A stretch of 64,000 nt of DNA from RSA11 sp036564135. Its GTDB lineage: Bacteria > Actinomycetota > Thermoleophilia > Solirubrobacterales > 70-9. The notes below the pieces were generated by a model that saw only the letters and a list, made by a program, of their open reading frames with translations, did no database searches and had not been told where the DNA came from. The position numbers were made by a program, and so were the translations under genes. Every line of letters starts with the position of its first letter. Within the stretch, counting starts at the first letter, position 1. The stretch covers positions 1-64,000 of the forward strand of contig DATCLC010000020.1 in assembly GCA_036564135.1 (NCBI GenBank), read 5' to 3'. Positions 1 to 8,522 of the stretch are shown here, piece after piece.

Positions 1-326
1 AGCTCGATGTCGTCGTCGCCGCCCTGCTGGCGGATCTGGACCCGCTTGTAGTGGTTGTAGACGGCGACCGAGAGGGCGCGCTTCGCCTTGTCCTGGCCGA
101 CGACGTACTCCTGGAGGATGTCGTAGATCTCAGCGGGCTTCGGCAGGTTCTCGAGCTCGAAGCTCGGCGGCGCGGTGAGCTCCTCGTCGATGATCTCGTT
201 GCAGAGGTCGATGCACTCGTCGCAGATGTAGACACCCGGACCGGCGATCAGCTTCTTGACCTGACGCTGCGACTTCCCGCAGAAGCTGCAGAGGAGCTGT
301 TCGTTCGAGTCGGTCGGGCGTGCCAA
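1..326 (-). CDS. clpX: ATP-dependent Clp protease ATP-binding subunit ClpX, N-terminal part (cut by window edge)
   Basis: ClpX is the AAA+ unfoldase that recognises substrates and feeds them to ClpP in the cytoplasm. The visible 108 residues hold the N-terminal zinc-binding domain with four cysteines (C13, C16, C35, C38; motifs CSFCGK and CDECIDLC), then the start of the AAA+ module (YVVGQDKAKRALSVAVYNHYKR). The Walker motifs lie beyond the left edge. The start is a TTG preceded by a strong GAAGGAGG about six bases upstream; no ATG gives a better start. It lies downstream of clpP on the same strand, but a plus-strand secreted-protein gene separates them, so the two are probably not one transcript. 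Confidence 0.95.
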   Translation of the reverse strand, partial: MARPTDSNEQLLCSFCGKSQRQVKKLIAGPGVYICDECIDLCNEIIDEELTAPPSFELENLPKPAEIYDILQEYVVGQDKAKRALSVAVYNHYKRVQIRQQGGDDDIE

Positions 327-538
327 GTTGCCTCCTTCGGCGTGTGCGTGGTGCCGGACCTACCGCCCCCAGATTACGGCAACGGCGCTCCGGCGTCGTG
401 GACGCGCACCAGTTACTTCGCCGCGCGCCCAGTCCCTTCCGCTGCGCGCGGCCTTGCAGACGCCGCGGCGCGATCCGCCATCGAGTCAAGTACCTTGCGT
501 TGGCGGCCGGGGGGTCCACGACCAACGAAGGAGGCTCA

Positions 539-970
539 ATGAAACGCTCCCTCACCCTGCTGGGACTTGCCCTGCTGCTCGCGGCGCCCACCCTCGCCTC
601 GGCGGGCGAGGCGCCCACCGCCGCGCGCGGTGCGGAGGCCAAGGGCTCACCGCAGCTCAGCGTCCGGTTCATCCTGCGGACGGTGAACGGCAAGCCCGTC
701 GAGCTGCGGAGGTTCCGCTTCCTGCGGCTCGAGGCGACCTGCAAGGGCGGGACCTCCGTGAGGATCAAGGGCAAGGTCTCCCGGATCAAGGTGAAGGGCA
801 ACAAGACCTTCCGCCACATCATCAAGCGCAAGGGGAAGTCCGTCCGCATCGAGGGCCGCGTCCGCGGCGGCGGCTCCAGGGTGACCGGGTTCCTCCGCGC
901 GAAGGGCAAGTTCGGCGGCCAGACCGGCTGCGACAGCGGCAAGGTCCGCTGGAAGGCGACCCGGGCCTGA
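539..970 (+). CDS. Small secreted basic protein, unknown function
   Basis: A 143-residue protein with a clear signal peptide (LTLLGLALLLAAPTLASA) followed by a lysine/arginine-rich, glycine-containing domain with two cysteines (C71 and one near residue 130) that could form a disulfide. The ATG has an ideal AAGGAGG upstream, which rules out the longer upstream frame. I do not recognise the family; the beta-strand-like pattern of alternating basic and hydrophobic residues (SVRIKGKVSRIKVKG) resembles the C-terminal parts of other secreted proteins in this window, such as the one at 1789-2793. It sits on the opposite strand between clpX and clpP and converges on clpP. Confidence 0.75.
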   Translation: MKRSLTLLGLALLLAAPTLASAGEAPTAARGAEAKGSPQLSVRFILRTVNGKPVELRRFRFLRLEATCKGGTSVRIKGKVSRIKVKGNKTFRHIIKRKGKSVRIEGRVRGGGSRVTGFLRAKGKFGGQTGCDSGKVRWKATRA

Positions 971-985
971 CCCAGGGCGGCTTCG

Positions 986-1016
986 GCCCGCCGGCGCCCG
1001 CGCGGCGCCGGCGGGC
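986..1016. terminator. Strong stem-loop between convergent genes
   Basis: Two perfect 13-base arms (986-998 and 1004-1016, GCCCGCCGGCGCC and its complement) enclose a five-base loop. The hairpin lies between the stop of the secreted-protein gene and the stop of clpP, so it could end transcription from both sides. There is no T-tract, as is common in GC-rich actinobacteria. Confidence 0.6.
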
Positions 1017-1059
1017 AACGGTCGCCGGCGCGTAGGGGATAGCCGCGCGTGCCTAGCGC

Positions 1060-1644
<585 letters not shown>

Positions 1645-1788
1645 GGGCGGCTGAGTGTATAGAAGCGGCGCGCCGTTTCCGCGGACGACCCGCGCACCGC
1701 GGGACGAAAGATTCAAGTGGCGCATCGCGCGCGCCGAAGGGCTAAACAGAGCGCACCCAATTCGTAACGCAATCCAAGGAGGGACCCT

Positions 1789-2793
1789 TTGCGATCCAGA
1801 TCAGGGCTGATCGCCCTGTGCGCCGCGATTTGCGCCGCACTCGTTCCCGCCGCCGCACAGGCGGCCACCAGCAGTTACGCGCCGGGGGCCGACGCCCAGA
1901 CGTTCGCCGCGTCCGAGGGCGGGTGGACGAACACGCACGAGATCACCGGCCTGCTCTGCATCCCGCCGGTCACCTGCCCCGACGTCACCAACTCGTGGGT
2001 GCCCGCGGGCGGGGCCAACGGGGAGAACGACGGTTTCATCCGGAGCAAGTTCGAATCCGTGATCGCGGCTCTTGGCGCGACCAGCGTCGGGGTTTGGAAG
2101 TCACCTGAGTTCACCTACAAGGGCGCCAAGGGCGCCCGCGCCGCAAAGCTCGTGTTCTCGGCCGACCAGCGTTCGAACGTCAGCGCCCTGCTCGAGCTGC
2201 CCCAGGCGGAGGTCACGTATGACGTGGCGATCGTGGAGGCCGGCGATGGCGGCGCACGGGTGCCCGTGATCTCGGCCGCCGCGGTGCCGGGGCAGCAGGG
2301 CTGGACCGCGATCGATCCCGTCTCGCTCCCGGCGAACGCCCTCGAGATCGGTGACCGGTACTACATCGAGATCAGGACGTCGGTCATGACCCCGATCCTC
2401 AGCGCGGTCCACAGCGGTGAGGTCGACTACGACAACGTGCGCCTGACCGCCAAGAGCACGCCGAAGAAGGCCCTCAAGCAGGACGTCAAGGAGGGCTTCG
2501 GTGACGTGGCCGCCACGAACGGCCCGAAGGCCGCCGTGGCGCTGCGCTGCCCGGCCGCCGTCGCGCCCGCGAAGTGCCGCATCAAGGTCGCGGTCAAGCT
2601 CGGGCGCAAGATCGTCACGAAGCGCAAGTCCGTCACGCTCCGCGCCGGCAAGGCGAAGGCCGTGACGCTCAAGGTCAAGAAGCGCTTCTGGGCGAAGATC
2701 CTCAAGGCCAAGCGCGTCGTCGTGCAGGCGAAGGTGAAGGCGGGCCCCGACCGCTTCACCGCCCGCAAGCGCGTCAAGCTCCGCACGAGCTGA
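1789..2793 (+). CDS. Secreted protein with lysine-rich C-terminal domain, unknown function
   Basis: A 334-residue exported protein: signal peptide (LIALCAAICAALVPAAAQA), a globular middle region of about 190 residues with a CIPPVTCP cysteine pair that could be a carbohydrate-binding or jelly-roll-like beta domain (only a guess), and a C-terminal basic beta-rich domain (residues about 245-334) with two cysteines and many lysines. The start is TTG with a very good AAGGAGGG six bases upstream; no in-frame ATG is near. It converges on tig and lies opposite to the clpP-tig order. I do not recognise a named family. It is likely an envelope or cell-surface protein. Confidence 0.75.
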   Translation: MRSRSGLIALCAAICAALVPAAAQAATSSYAPGADAQTFAASEGGWTNTHEITGLLCIPPVTCPDVTNSWVPAGGANGENDGFIRSKFESVIAALGATSVGVWKSPEFTYKGAKGARAAKLVFSADQRSNVSALLELPQAEVTYDVAIVEAGDGGARVPVISAAAVPGQQGWTAIDPVSLPANALEIGDRYYIEIRTSVMTPILSAVHSGEVDYDNVRLTAKSTPKKALKQDVKEGFGDVAATNGPKAAVALRCPAAVAPAKCRIKVAVKLGRKIVTKRKSVTLRAGKAKAVTLKVKKRFWAKILKAKRVVVQAKVKAGPDRFTARKRVKLRTS

Positions 2794-2816
2794 CGCTCGC
2801 GGGGGGCCGGGTCCGG

Positions 2817-4223
2817 CTAGCTACCTGGAGTCCAGAGCTTGCCGGACTCGGCCTCGCCGCCGGCGTCGCCCTCTGAGGCCGCGCCGGCCTCCTCCTTCTC
2901 CGGGGTCCAGAGCGCCTCGCGGGCCTCAGCCTGAGCCTTCGGGATCGGCTTCGCCGAGTCCGCGACCAGCTCGGCCGCCTTGCGCATGCGCACCTCCTGG
3001 CGCAGCAGCGCGTCCCTCCCGCTCTTCTTGAGGCGCTCCAGGATCTTCTCGGGCGACTCCTTGCCCTCACCCGGGCCGAGCGCCTCGATCAGGTCCTCGT
3101 CGGTTGGGTCGATGCCCTCCGCGTCGGCGATCGCCTCAAGTGTGGCCTCGCGCCGGAGCTGCCGCTCGGCGGCCTCCTCGCTCTCGGTGATCAGCTCGTG
3201 GCGGTCCTTGCCCTGCATGCGGGCGTAGGTCTGTGGGTCGATCCCGCGCGCCGCCAGCGAGCGCTCCAGCTGCTCCCAGAGTTCGTGGGCGCGGGCGTGG
3301 ACGATGTCGTGTGGCAGGTCGACCTTCGCGTTGGCCACGGCGGCCTCCACGGCGGCCTCGCGGAACTCCGCGTCGGCGCGCTCCTCGAGGACCCGCTCGA
3401 GCCGCTCGCGGATGTCGGCGCGCAGCTCCTCGAGCGTGTCGAACTCGGAGGCGAGCTGGGCGAAGTCGTCGTCGAGCTCGGGGAGCTCCTTCTCGCGCAC
3501 CTCCTTCACCTTGACGGCGAAGGCGGCGTGCTTGCCCGCGAGCTCGTCGGGCTTGTGGTCGTCGGGGAACGTGACCTCCACCTCGACGTCGTCGCCCGCG
3601 GAGCGGCCGGTGATCGCCTGGTCGAACTCCGCCAGCAGGTTCTCGGCGCCGAGCTCGATCGCGAAGTCCTTGCCCTCCGAGCCCTCGAACGGCTCGCCGT
3701 CGATCGTGCCCTGGTAGTCGATGACGACGATGTCGCCGGACTGCGCGGGACGCTCCACCGGGTTGAGGCTGCCGAAGCCCTCGCGCAGGCGCTCGAGCTC
3801 GCGGTCGATGATCTCCTCGTCGACCTCGATCTCCGTGCGGCCGACCTCAAGCCCCTTGTACTCGCCGAGCTCGGCGCGCGGGCGCACCCCGATCTCGAAG
3901 CTGAACTCGAGCTCCTCGCCCTCGGCCGGGAGCTGCTCCAGGTTGAGCTGCGGGCTGCCCACCGGGTTGATCCCGGCCTCCATGACGGCGCGCTCGTACC
4001 ACTCCGGGAGCGCGTCCTGGAAGGCCTGTTCGAGGACCGCCTCGCGGCCGAGGCGCTGGATGACGAGCTGCGGGGGGACCTTGCCCTTGCGGAAGCCGGG
4101 CACGCGCATCTCGCGCGCGAGCGCCTTGGCGGCGCGCTCCATCCGCTGCTTGACGGCCTCGGGCTCGACGCCCACCTCGACGCGGACGCGCGAGTCGGGC
4201 AGCTCAGTGACTTGGGTGCGCAT
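2817..4223 (-). CDS. tig: Trigger factor (ribosome-associated chaperone / peptidyl-prolyl isomerase)
   Basis: Cytosolic chaperone that binds ribosomal protein L23 near the exit tunnel and shields nascent chains. The 468-residue protein has the ribosome-binding signature GFRKGK at residues 43-48, an FKBP-like PPIase domain at about 155-240 (DIVVIDYQGTIDGEPFEG), and the long alpha-helical C-terminal chaperone domain. The last 35 residues are a low-complexity acidic tail with the motif LWTP twice (ALWTPEKEE and KLWTPGS), which is unusual. The ATG has TAAGGT (4234-4239, minus strand) ten bases upstream, so it probably has its own leaderless promoter even though a 45-residue ORF ends just before it. 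Confidence 0.97.
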   Translation of the reverse strand: MRTQVTELPDSRVRVEVGVEPEAVKQRMERAAKALAREMRVPGFRKGKVPPQLVIQRLGREAVLEQAFQDALPEWYERAVMEAGINPVGSPQLNLEQLPAEGEELEFSFEIGVRPRAELGEYKGLEVGRTEIEVDEEIIDRELERLREGFGSLNPVERPAQSGDIVVIDYQGTIDGEPFEGSEGKDFAIELGAENLLAEFDQAITGRSAGDDVEVEVTFPDDHKPDELAGKHAAFAVKVKEVREKELPELDDDFAQLASEFDTLEELRADIRERLERVLEERADAEFREAAVEAAVANAKVDLPHDIVHARAHELWEQLERSLAARGIDPQTYARMQGKDRHELITESEEAAERQLRREATLEAIADAEGIDPTDEDLIEALGPGEGKESPEKILERLKKSGRDALLRQEVRMRKAAELVADSAKPIPKAQAEAREALWTPEKEEAGAASEGDAGGEAESGKLWTPGS

Positions 4224-4236
4224 GACGGCGACTACC

Positions 4237-4374
4237 TTACGAGCTTCGCTCGCGTACCGCCCGAACCGCGGCGTGAGCCAGGGCGGCGCCGAGGTCGCCC
4301 ACGAACGCGATCACGCGCCCGATCGGGCCCGTCAGCACCCAGGCCGCGAAGCGCTCGGCGCTGCTCAGCGTCAC
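4237..4374 (-). CDS. Small 45-residue ORF coupled to the spermidine-synthase-like gene
   Basis: A GTG start overlaps the TGA stop of the upstream gene in the sequence GTGA, a classic translational-coupling overlap. The product ends at TAA 13 bases before tig. It reads as an amphipathic/hydrophobic peptide (AERFAAWVLTGPIGRVIAF, then GDLGAALAHAAVRAVRERSS) and may be membrane-associated. The overlap and the sensible composition argue for a real gene; its small size and lack of any recognised family argue for caution. Function unknown. Confidence 0.5.
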   Translation of the reverse strand: MTLSSAERFAAWVLTGPIGRVIAFVGDLGAALAHAAVRAVRERSS

Positions 4375-5873
4375 TCCTCCTCCGCGGCGTAGCCCAGGAT
4401 CGAACGGTCGATGAGCCATTCCACGGGCGCCTTGTCGTCGGTGTAGACCTCGTCGCCGGGCAGGCGCGGCCCGATCTTCGCCGCCTGGGTGGCGGCGAGC
4501 GGGCGCAGCTCCGGCGGTAGCTCTCCGATCATCTCGCGCAGATGGTCCGCCGACGCCTCGCCCTCGGTGGCGAGCAGCAGGGTGTTCGTGTCCTCGATCG
4601 GGTCGCGCAGGACGGTCGGGAAGACGCTCGCCATCGTCGAGCCAAGCACGGTCTCCAGATCGTCGTTGCCCTCGGGGTGGCCGGCGTTCACGATCACGAC
4701 GCCGCCCGGGTTCAGCCGGTCGCGCGCGAGCTCGAAGAACTCTTTCGTGGCCAGATAGAACGGGATGTAGGGCTGGCGGTAGGCGTCGACCATGATCACG
4801 TCGTAGCGCCCATCGGTGCGTCGCAGCCAGGGCCGCGCGTCCTCGTGGTAGACGGTGAGGTTGGGATTGTCCATCTCGAAGTAGCGCCTCCCCACCTCGG
4901 TGAGCTCGCCGTCGATCTCGACGCCGTCGATGACCGTGTCCGGGAAGAACTCCTCGTAGGCGCGCGCGGTGGTGCCGGCTGCATTGCCGAGGATCGCGAT
5001 GCGCCCGGGTGGCTCGTCGAGGGCGGCGAACGGGAGGACGAGGTAGCCGTCCCAGACGTTGTCGGTGAGCACCGTGTCGGGCCGATACCAGGAGTGCACG
5101 GCCTGCCCCTCGTTGAGCTCGAGCAGGCGGTCGCCGTCCTCGCGCTCGATGACGCGCACGTACTGGTGCTCGGTCTCCTTCTCGTAGATCACGCGCCCGT
5201 TCTCCGTCGCCTTGACGGTGCCCACCGGGATCGCCATCACGGCGGCGAGCGCGACCGGGACCGCGAGGTAGCGCCACCCGAGCCCGGCGGCAGCGGCGAG
5301 CGCGATCACGACCGCGAAGGCGACGAAGGTCCGCTGGGTACCGAGGAGCGGGATCAAGAGCAGCGCCGAGATCCAGTTGCCGAGCAGCGATCCGGCCGTC
5401 GAGATCGCGTAGAGCCGGCCCGCGACGCGCCCGGAGTGCTGGACGTCGGGGACCGCGAGGCGGATCGCGTAGGGCGCGACGGCGCCGAGGAGCAGCACCG
5501 GCAGGGCGATCAGAAGCAGCACGCCGAACAGCGAGCCGATGAAGGCGCCCGCCTGGATCTCGTCGAGGGCCTCGACCGAGACATCGAAGAGTGGCCGGGC
5601 GACGAACGGGACGATCGCGAGCAGCGTCGCCGCGACGAGCACGACGAGGCACATGCCGCGCACGTGGGGATAGCGGTCCGCCAGGCGCCCGCCCAGCCAG
5701 TAGCCGAGCGAGAGCGCGATCAGCACGACGCCGATCGTGTTCGCCCAGACGATCGTGGACGCGCCGAAGAAGGGCGCCATCAAGCGCGTGGCGGCGATCT
5801 CGGCGCCGAGCGTCCCGGTGCCGACGACGAAGACGAAGAGGAAGAGGAAGCGGTTGCTGGTCACGCTGGTCAC
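4371..5873 (-). CDS. Membrane protein fused to a spermidine-synthase-like domain
   Basis: A 500-residue protein. Residues 1 to about 225 contain seven or more membrane helices with an MFS-like loop (SLGYWLGGRLADRYP). Residues about 235-440 form a class I methyltransferase/spermidine-synthase-type Rossmann fold (GRIAILGNAAGTTARAYEE, then DGVEIDGELTEVGRRYF). The family is usually annotated as fused MFS/spermidine synthase. The canonical SpeE motif GGGDG is replaced by GNAAGT and the catalytic-Asp strand reads VDAYRQPYIPF, so true aminopropyl transfer is doubtful. The start is a GTG with TAGGCT 13 bases upstream. A second in-frame GTG lies nine bases on. It is the first gene of the stretch running into the 45-residue ORF and tig. 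Confidence 0.8.
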   Translation of the reverse strand: MTSVTSNRFLFLFVFVVGTGTLGAEIAATRLMAPFFGASTIVWANTIGVVLIALSLGYWLGGRLADRYPHVRGMCLVVLVAATLLAIVPFVARPLFDVSVEALDEIQAGAFIGSLFGVLLLIALPVLLLGAVAPYAIRLAVPDVQHSGRVAGRLYAISTAGSLLGNWISALLLIPLLGTQRTFVAFAVVIALAAAAGLGWRYLAVPVALAAVMAIPVGTVKATENGRVIYEKETEHQYVRVIEREDGDRLLELNEGQAVHSWYRPDTVLTDNVWDGYLVLPFAALDEPPGRIAILGNAAGTTARAYEEFFPDTVIDGVEIDGELTEVGRRYFEMDNPNLTVYHEDARPWLRRTDGRYDVIMVDAYRQPYIPFYLATKEFFELARDRLNPGGVVIVNAGHPEGNDDLETVLGSTMASVFPTVLRDPIEDTNTLLLATEGEASADHLREMIGELPPELRPLAATQAAKIGPRLPGDEVYTDDKAPVEWLIDRSILGYAAEEE

Positions 5874-5889
5874 GCGGCGGCCCCGCAGC

Positions 5890-6507
5890 CTACCGAGCGG
5901 CCTCGCGCTGCCCGGCCAGGGCGGCGAGCTCGGCCTCGAGGCTCGCGACGAGTGCGAGCTGCGGGGTCACGCGGCGCGCCATCGCCAGGTCGTCCTCCCA
6001 GAGCCGCATGCGCACGTCGAGCGGCGCCTTGAGCGAGTCGCTGGCCCGCTCGCCCACCCGCGCGTACAGCTCCCGCACCTCGCGCACCTTGGCGAGCTTG
6101 TCGGCGACGTAGATCGCGACCGCGCGCGATCCCGCCGCTTCGACCTGCTCGCGGTGGAGGTCCTTGCAGCGCTCGTACGGCTCGACGCCCTCGGGCTGGG
6201 TCATCGCCTCGACGAGCCGGCCGATCTCGTCGCCGAAGCGTCCGTAGACGTCGTCGAGCCGCACCTCGGAGTGCTCGACCACGTCGTGGAGCAGCGCCGC
6301 CGCGACGATGCCGTCGTCGTCCAGGCCCACTGAGCGCAAAAGCTCCGCGACCTCGACCGGGTGAAGCAGGTAGAGCGCGCCGTCGCCCGCGCGCGTCTGG
6401 CCCGCGTGCGCGACGCGAGCGAGCTCCCAGGCGTCGGTGAGCAGCGGGCCGCGCACGAACGCGGGCGGCTCGAGCGCCGCCCCACCGCTGTCGTGCGCGG
6501 GCGTCAT
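5890..6507 (-). CDS. HD-domain hydrolase, RelA/SpoT-hydrolase-like (small alarmone hydrolase type)
   Basis: A 205-residue single-domain HD phosphohydrolase. It has the metal-binding His-Asp pair in ALLHDVVEHSE, an upstream histidine in ARVAHAGQTRAGD and the LLHPVEVAELL helix typical of the (p)ppGpp hydrolase domain of SpoT and of Mesh1-like stand-alone enzymes. There is no synthetase or TGS/ACT domain. The substrate could be (p)ppGpp, NADPH or another nucleotide; sequence alone cannot decide. The ATG has TACGAT eight bases upstream and no Shine-Dalgarno, so it is probably leaderless. The gene ends 16 bases before the start of the spermidine-synthase-like gene. Confidence 0.75.
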   Translation of the reverse strand: MTPAHDSGGAALEPPAFVRGPLLTDAWELARVAHAGQTRAGDGALYLLHPVEVAELLRSVGLDDDGIVAAALLHDVVEHSEVRLDDVYGRFGDEIGRLVEAMTQPEGVEPYERCKDLHREQVEAAGSRAVAIYVADKLAKVREVRELYARVGERASDSLKAPLDVRMRLWEDDLAMARRVTPQLALVASLEAELAALAGQREAAR

Positions 6508-6548
6508 GCGGCGCGATCGTACGCGAGCCCCGTCGCCTCGGCGTTCGT

Positions 6549-6582
6549 CGCGTTCCCGGGGGTAGGCGCCCCCGGGAACGCG
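6549..6582. terminator. 14-bp perfect stem-loop downstream of the LemA gene
   Basis: Arms 6549-6562 and 6569-6582 (CGCGTTCCCGGGGG and its complement) pair perfectly around a six-base loop, and pairing continues outward with a short bulge. It lies between the stop of the LemA-family gene and the promoter of the HD-domain gene on the same strand, so it likely separates the two transcripts. No T-tract is present. Confidence 0.6.
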
Positions 6583-6591
6583 CGACGCTGA

Positions 6592-7149
6592 CTAGCTGAA
6601 CGAGACGCGCGCGGGCTCCCGCTCCGCGGGGTTCTCGATCTCGAAGAACTCGCGCGGCGTGAACCCGCCGGCGTTGGCCACGATCGAGTTCGGGAAGATC
6701 TGGATCTTCGTGTTGTAGGCCTGCACATTCGAGTTGTAGATCCGGCGCGCGGCCTGGATCTCGTCCTCGAGCTCGCTGAGGTTGCGGGAGAGCTGCTGGA
6801 AGTTCTCCGTGGCGCGCAGGTCCGGGTATTGCTCGGCGACCGCCCGCAGGTCGCCGAGGGCGGCGTTCAGGAGGCCCTCCGCCTTGCCGGCCTCCGCGGG
6901 GCCACGGGCGCGCATCGCCTCGGCGCGCGCGTTCGTGACCTTCTCGAAGGTCGCGCGCTCGTGCTGGGCGTACCCCTTGACCGTCTCCACGAGGTTCGGC
7001 ACGAGATCGTGGCGACGCTTGAGCTGGACGTCGATGCCCGACCAGGCCTCATCTACGCGGTTGCGCGAGGCGATGATCGAGTTGCGGATGAGGATGTAGA
7101 TCAGCGCGAGTACGACGATCACGCCGACCACGATCAGGACTACGGTCAT
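6592..7149 (-). CDS. lemA: LemA family protein
   Basis: A 185-residue protein with an N-terminal membrane helix (VVLIVVGVIVVLALIYILI) followed by the conserved LemA coiled helical domain: RNSIIASRNRVDEAWSGID, the LKRRHDLVPNLVETVKGYA motif, and a C-terminal YNTKIQIFPNSIVA segment. LemA proteins are anchored in the membrane with the helical domain probably outside; their biochemical role is not settled. The ATG follows AAGGAGTCCCAAGGGA, a usable Shine-Dalgarno. The next gene downstream is separated by a strong hairpin. Confidence 0.93.
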   Translation of the reverse strand: MTVVLIVVGVIVVLALIYILIRNSIIASRNRVDEAWSGIDVQLKRRHDLVPNLVETVKGYAQHERATFEKVTNARAEAMRARGPAEAGKAEGLLNAALGDLRAVAEQYPDLRATENFQQLSRNLSELEDEIQAARRIYNSNVQAYNTKIQIFPNSIVANAGGFTPREFFEIENPAEREPARVSFS

Positions 7150-7205
7150 TCCCTTGGGACTCCTTGCCTTCGGCCCGTTCTCACTTTCACGGATCGCAGC
7201 GGAAG

Positions 7206-7715
7206 CTACCCGCCCGCGCGGCTGCGATCCAGTACCCCGAGGCGCTCGAGCGCCGATTCCACCATCGCGGTGACCAGCTCCACCGGCTCCGTCGCATCCA
7301 GCCGGCCGAGCTCGTAGGCGAGCGCTGCGACGTCGCCGTCGGCGATCGCCTTCTCGATGGCCTTGGCGTACTCGGCCTCCGGCAGCTGCTTGCCGGCCGG
7401 GCGGCGGAGGCTGGTGAGCGCGCTCGGCGTGACGGTCGCGCCCGCCGGCCCGCTGCCGGGCCGCGGCCCCGGCCCGAACCCGGGCGCCGGAACGGCGCGG
7501 CCCAGGTCGAGCCGCGGCGCCGGCAGGCTCCGCGGCGGCTGCCCGCTGGGCGTGTAGGTCTCGGGCAGGACGCCGGCGTTGCGCAGGCGCTCGATGTGTT
7601 GGTAGACGGCGTTCCGCGAGACGCCGATGTCCGTCGCGATCTCCTTGGCGGACATCCCCTGCTCGAGCCGCTCGAGCACCTCGCGCTGCCGCTTGCTGAG
7701 GCTTGGTTCACTCAT
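7206..7715 (-). CDS. HTH transcriptional regulator (LuxR/sigma-4-like helix-turn-helix)
   Basis: A 169-residue protein with an N-terminal helix-turn-helix at residues about 5-50 (LSKRQREVLERLEQGMSAKE, then IATDIGVSRNAVYQHIERLR), a proline/glycine-rich linker, and a C-terminal helical segment (about 110-165). The HTH resembles LuxR-type or sigma region 4 domains and would bind DNA. An upstream in-frame ATG would add 18 residues, but a convincing promoter (TTGACA, 18 bases, TAGGCT) ends eight bases before the ATG at 7715, so that upstream codon would not be transcribed. No partner receiver domain is seen. The target genes are unknown. Confidence 0.75.
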   Translation of the reverse strand: MSEPSLSKRQREVLERLEQGMSAKEIATDIGVSRNAVYQHIERLRNAGVLPETYTPSGQPPRSLPAPRLDLGRAVPAPGFGPGPRPGSGPAGATVTPSALTSLRRPAGKQLPEAEYAKAIEKAIADGDVAALAYELGRLDATEPVELVTAMVESALERLGVLDRSRAGG

Positions 7716-7723
7716 GCATGGGC

Positions 7724-7753
7724 AGCCTAGCTGGATGTTTAGTTGGCTGTCAA
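7724..7753 (-). promoter_or_regulatory. Promoter of the HTH regulator gene (TTGACA-18-TAGGCT)
   Basis: On the minus strand TTGACA (7748-7753) and TAGGCT (7724-7729) are separated by 18 bases. The start codon at 7715 follows after eight bases, so transcription would begin at or within a base or two of the ATG (leaderless). It is the best complete -35/-10 pair in the window. Confidence 0.7.
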
Positions 7754-7895
7754 TGAGCCCCTCGTACAAATCGCGGATTCGCGTGGCGGGCGGCCGGAGT
7801 TCGCACGCACGGCTCGCGCCGCCCCCGCTTCGGGGCGCTTATTTGCGGCGCTTCGCGCCCCCGGCCGCCCGGCGAGACCGCCGACGTACGAGCGC

Positions 7896-8522
7896 CTACT
7901 CCCCCAGCACCCCTTCCAGGCGCAGCAGCCAGCGCTTCATCTCGGGGCCCCCGCCGTAGTTGCCGGGGTCGCCGCCGGAGCGCAGGATGCGGTGGCAGGG
8001 GACGACGATCGGGATGGGGTTGGAGCCGAGCGCCGTGCCCGCCGCGCGGTGGGCGCGCGGGTTTCCGGCGCGGGCCGCGATCTCGCTGTAGGTGAGCGTC
8101 TTTCCGTAGGGAAGCTTCGCCGTCGCGCGCAGGACCTTGCGGTAGAAGCCGCCCGGGACGAGCCGCCAGTCGAGCGGCACGTCGAACGAGCGGCGCTCGC
8201 CCGCGAAGTACTCCTCGAGCTCGCGCCTCACCTCGTCGAGCCGACCCGGCGCCTCGACGACGCGCGGGGAGATGCCCACGCTGAGCTTGGTCAGGAACTC
8301 ATCCAGGTCGCGGTTCGGTAGGGCGACCGCGACCAGCCCGCGGCTCGTGCCCGCGACGGTCGCGACGCCGAGCGGGGTGTCCACCTGCGCGTAGGCGACC
8401 TCCGCGACCCCTTCCGCCGCGGCGCGCTCGGCGAACCGCGCCGCCGCGGCGGCCGCCACGGCGTCGAGATCGGCGGCGTCGGCCTCGGTCAGCAGGCGGC
8501 GCAGGGCGTCGGCCTCGCTCAT
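7896..8522 (-). CDS. ogt: Methylated-DNA--[protein]-cysteine S-methyltransferase
   Basis: DNA repair protein that removes alkyl groups from O6 of guanine by transferring them to its own cysteine. The active-site PCHR motif (IPIVVPCHRIL) and the winged-helix segment with ARAGNPRAHRAAGTAL are present in the C-terminal half of this 208-residue protein; the N-terminal about 50 residues are alanine-rich helices not needed by the core fold. The ATG shares one base with the TGA of the upstream sigma-factor gene (TGATG), indicating translational coupling. About 180 bases downstream, before the HTH gene, hold only a weak hairpin near 7820-7837. Confidence 0.93.
   Translation of the reverse strand: MSEADALRRLLTEADAADLDAVAAAAAARFAERAAAEGVAEVAYAQVDTPLGVATVAGTSRGLVAVALPNRDLDEFLTKLSVGISPRVVEAPGRLDEVRRELEEYFAGERRSFDVPLDWRLVPGGFYRKVLRATAKLPYGKTLTYSEIAARAGNPRAHRAAGTALGSNPIPIVVPCHRILRSGGDPGNYGGGPEMKRWLLRLEGVLGE

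Noticed and set aside
3198..6032. Long plus-strand frames opposite tig and the spermidine-synthase-like gene
   Set aside because: Composition (Leu/Val/Asp/Arg/Glu repeats) is that of an antisense shadow; the opposite strand encodes recognised proteins.
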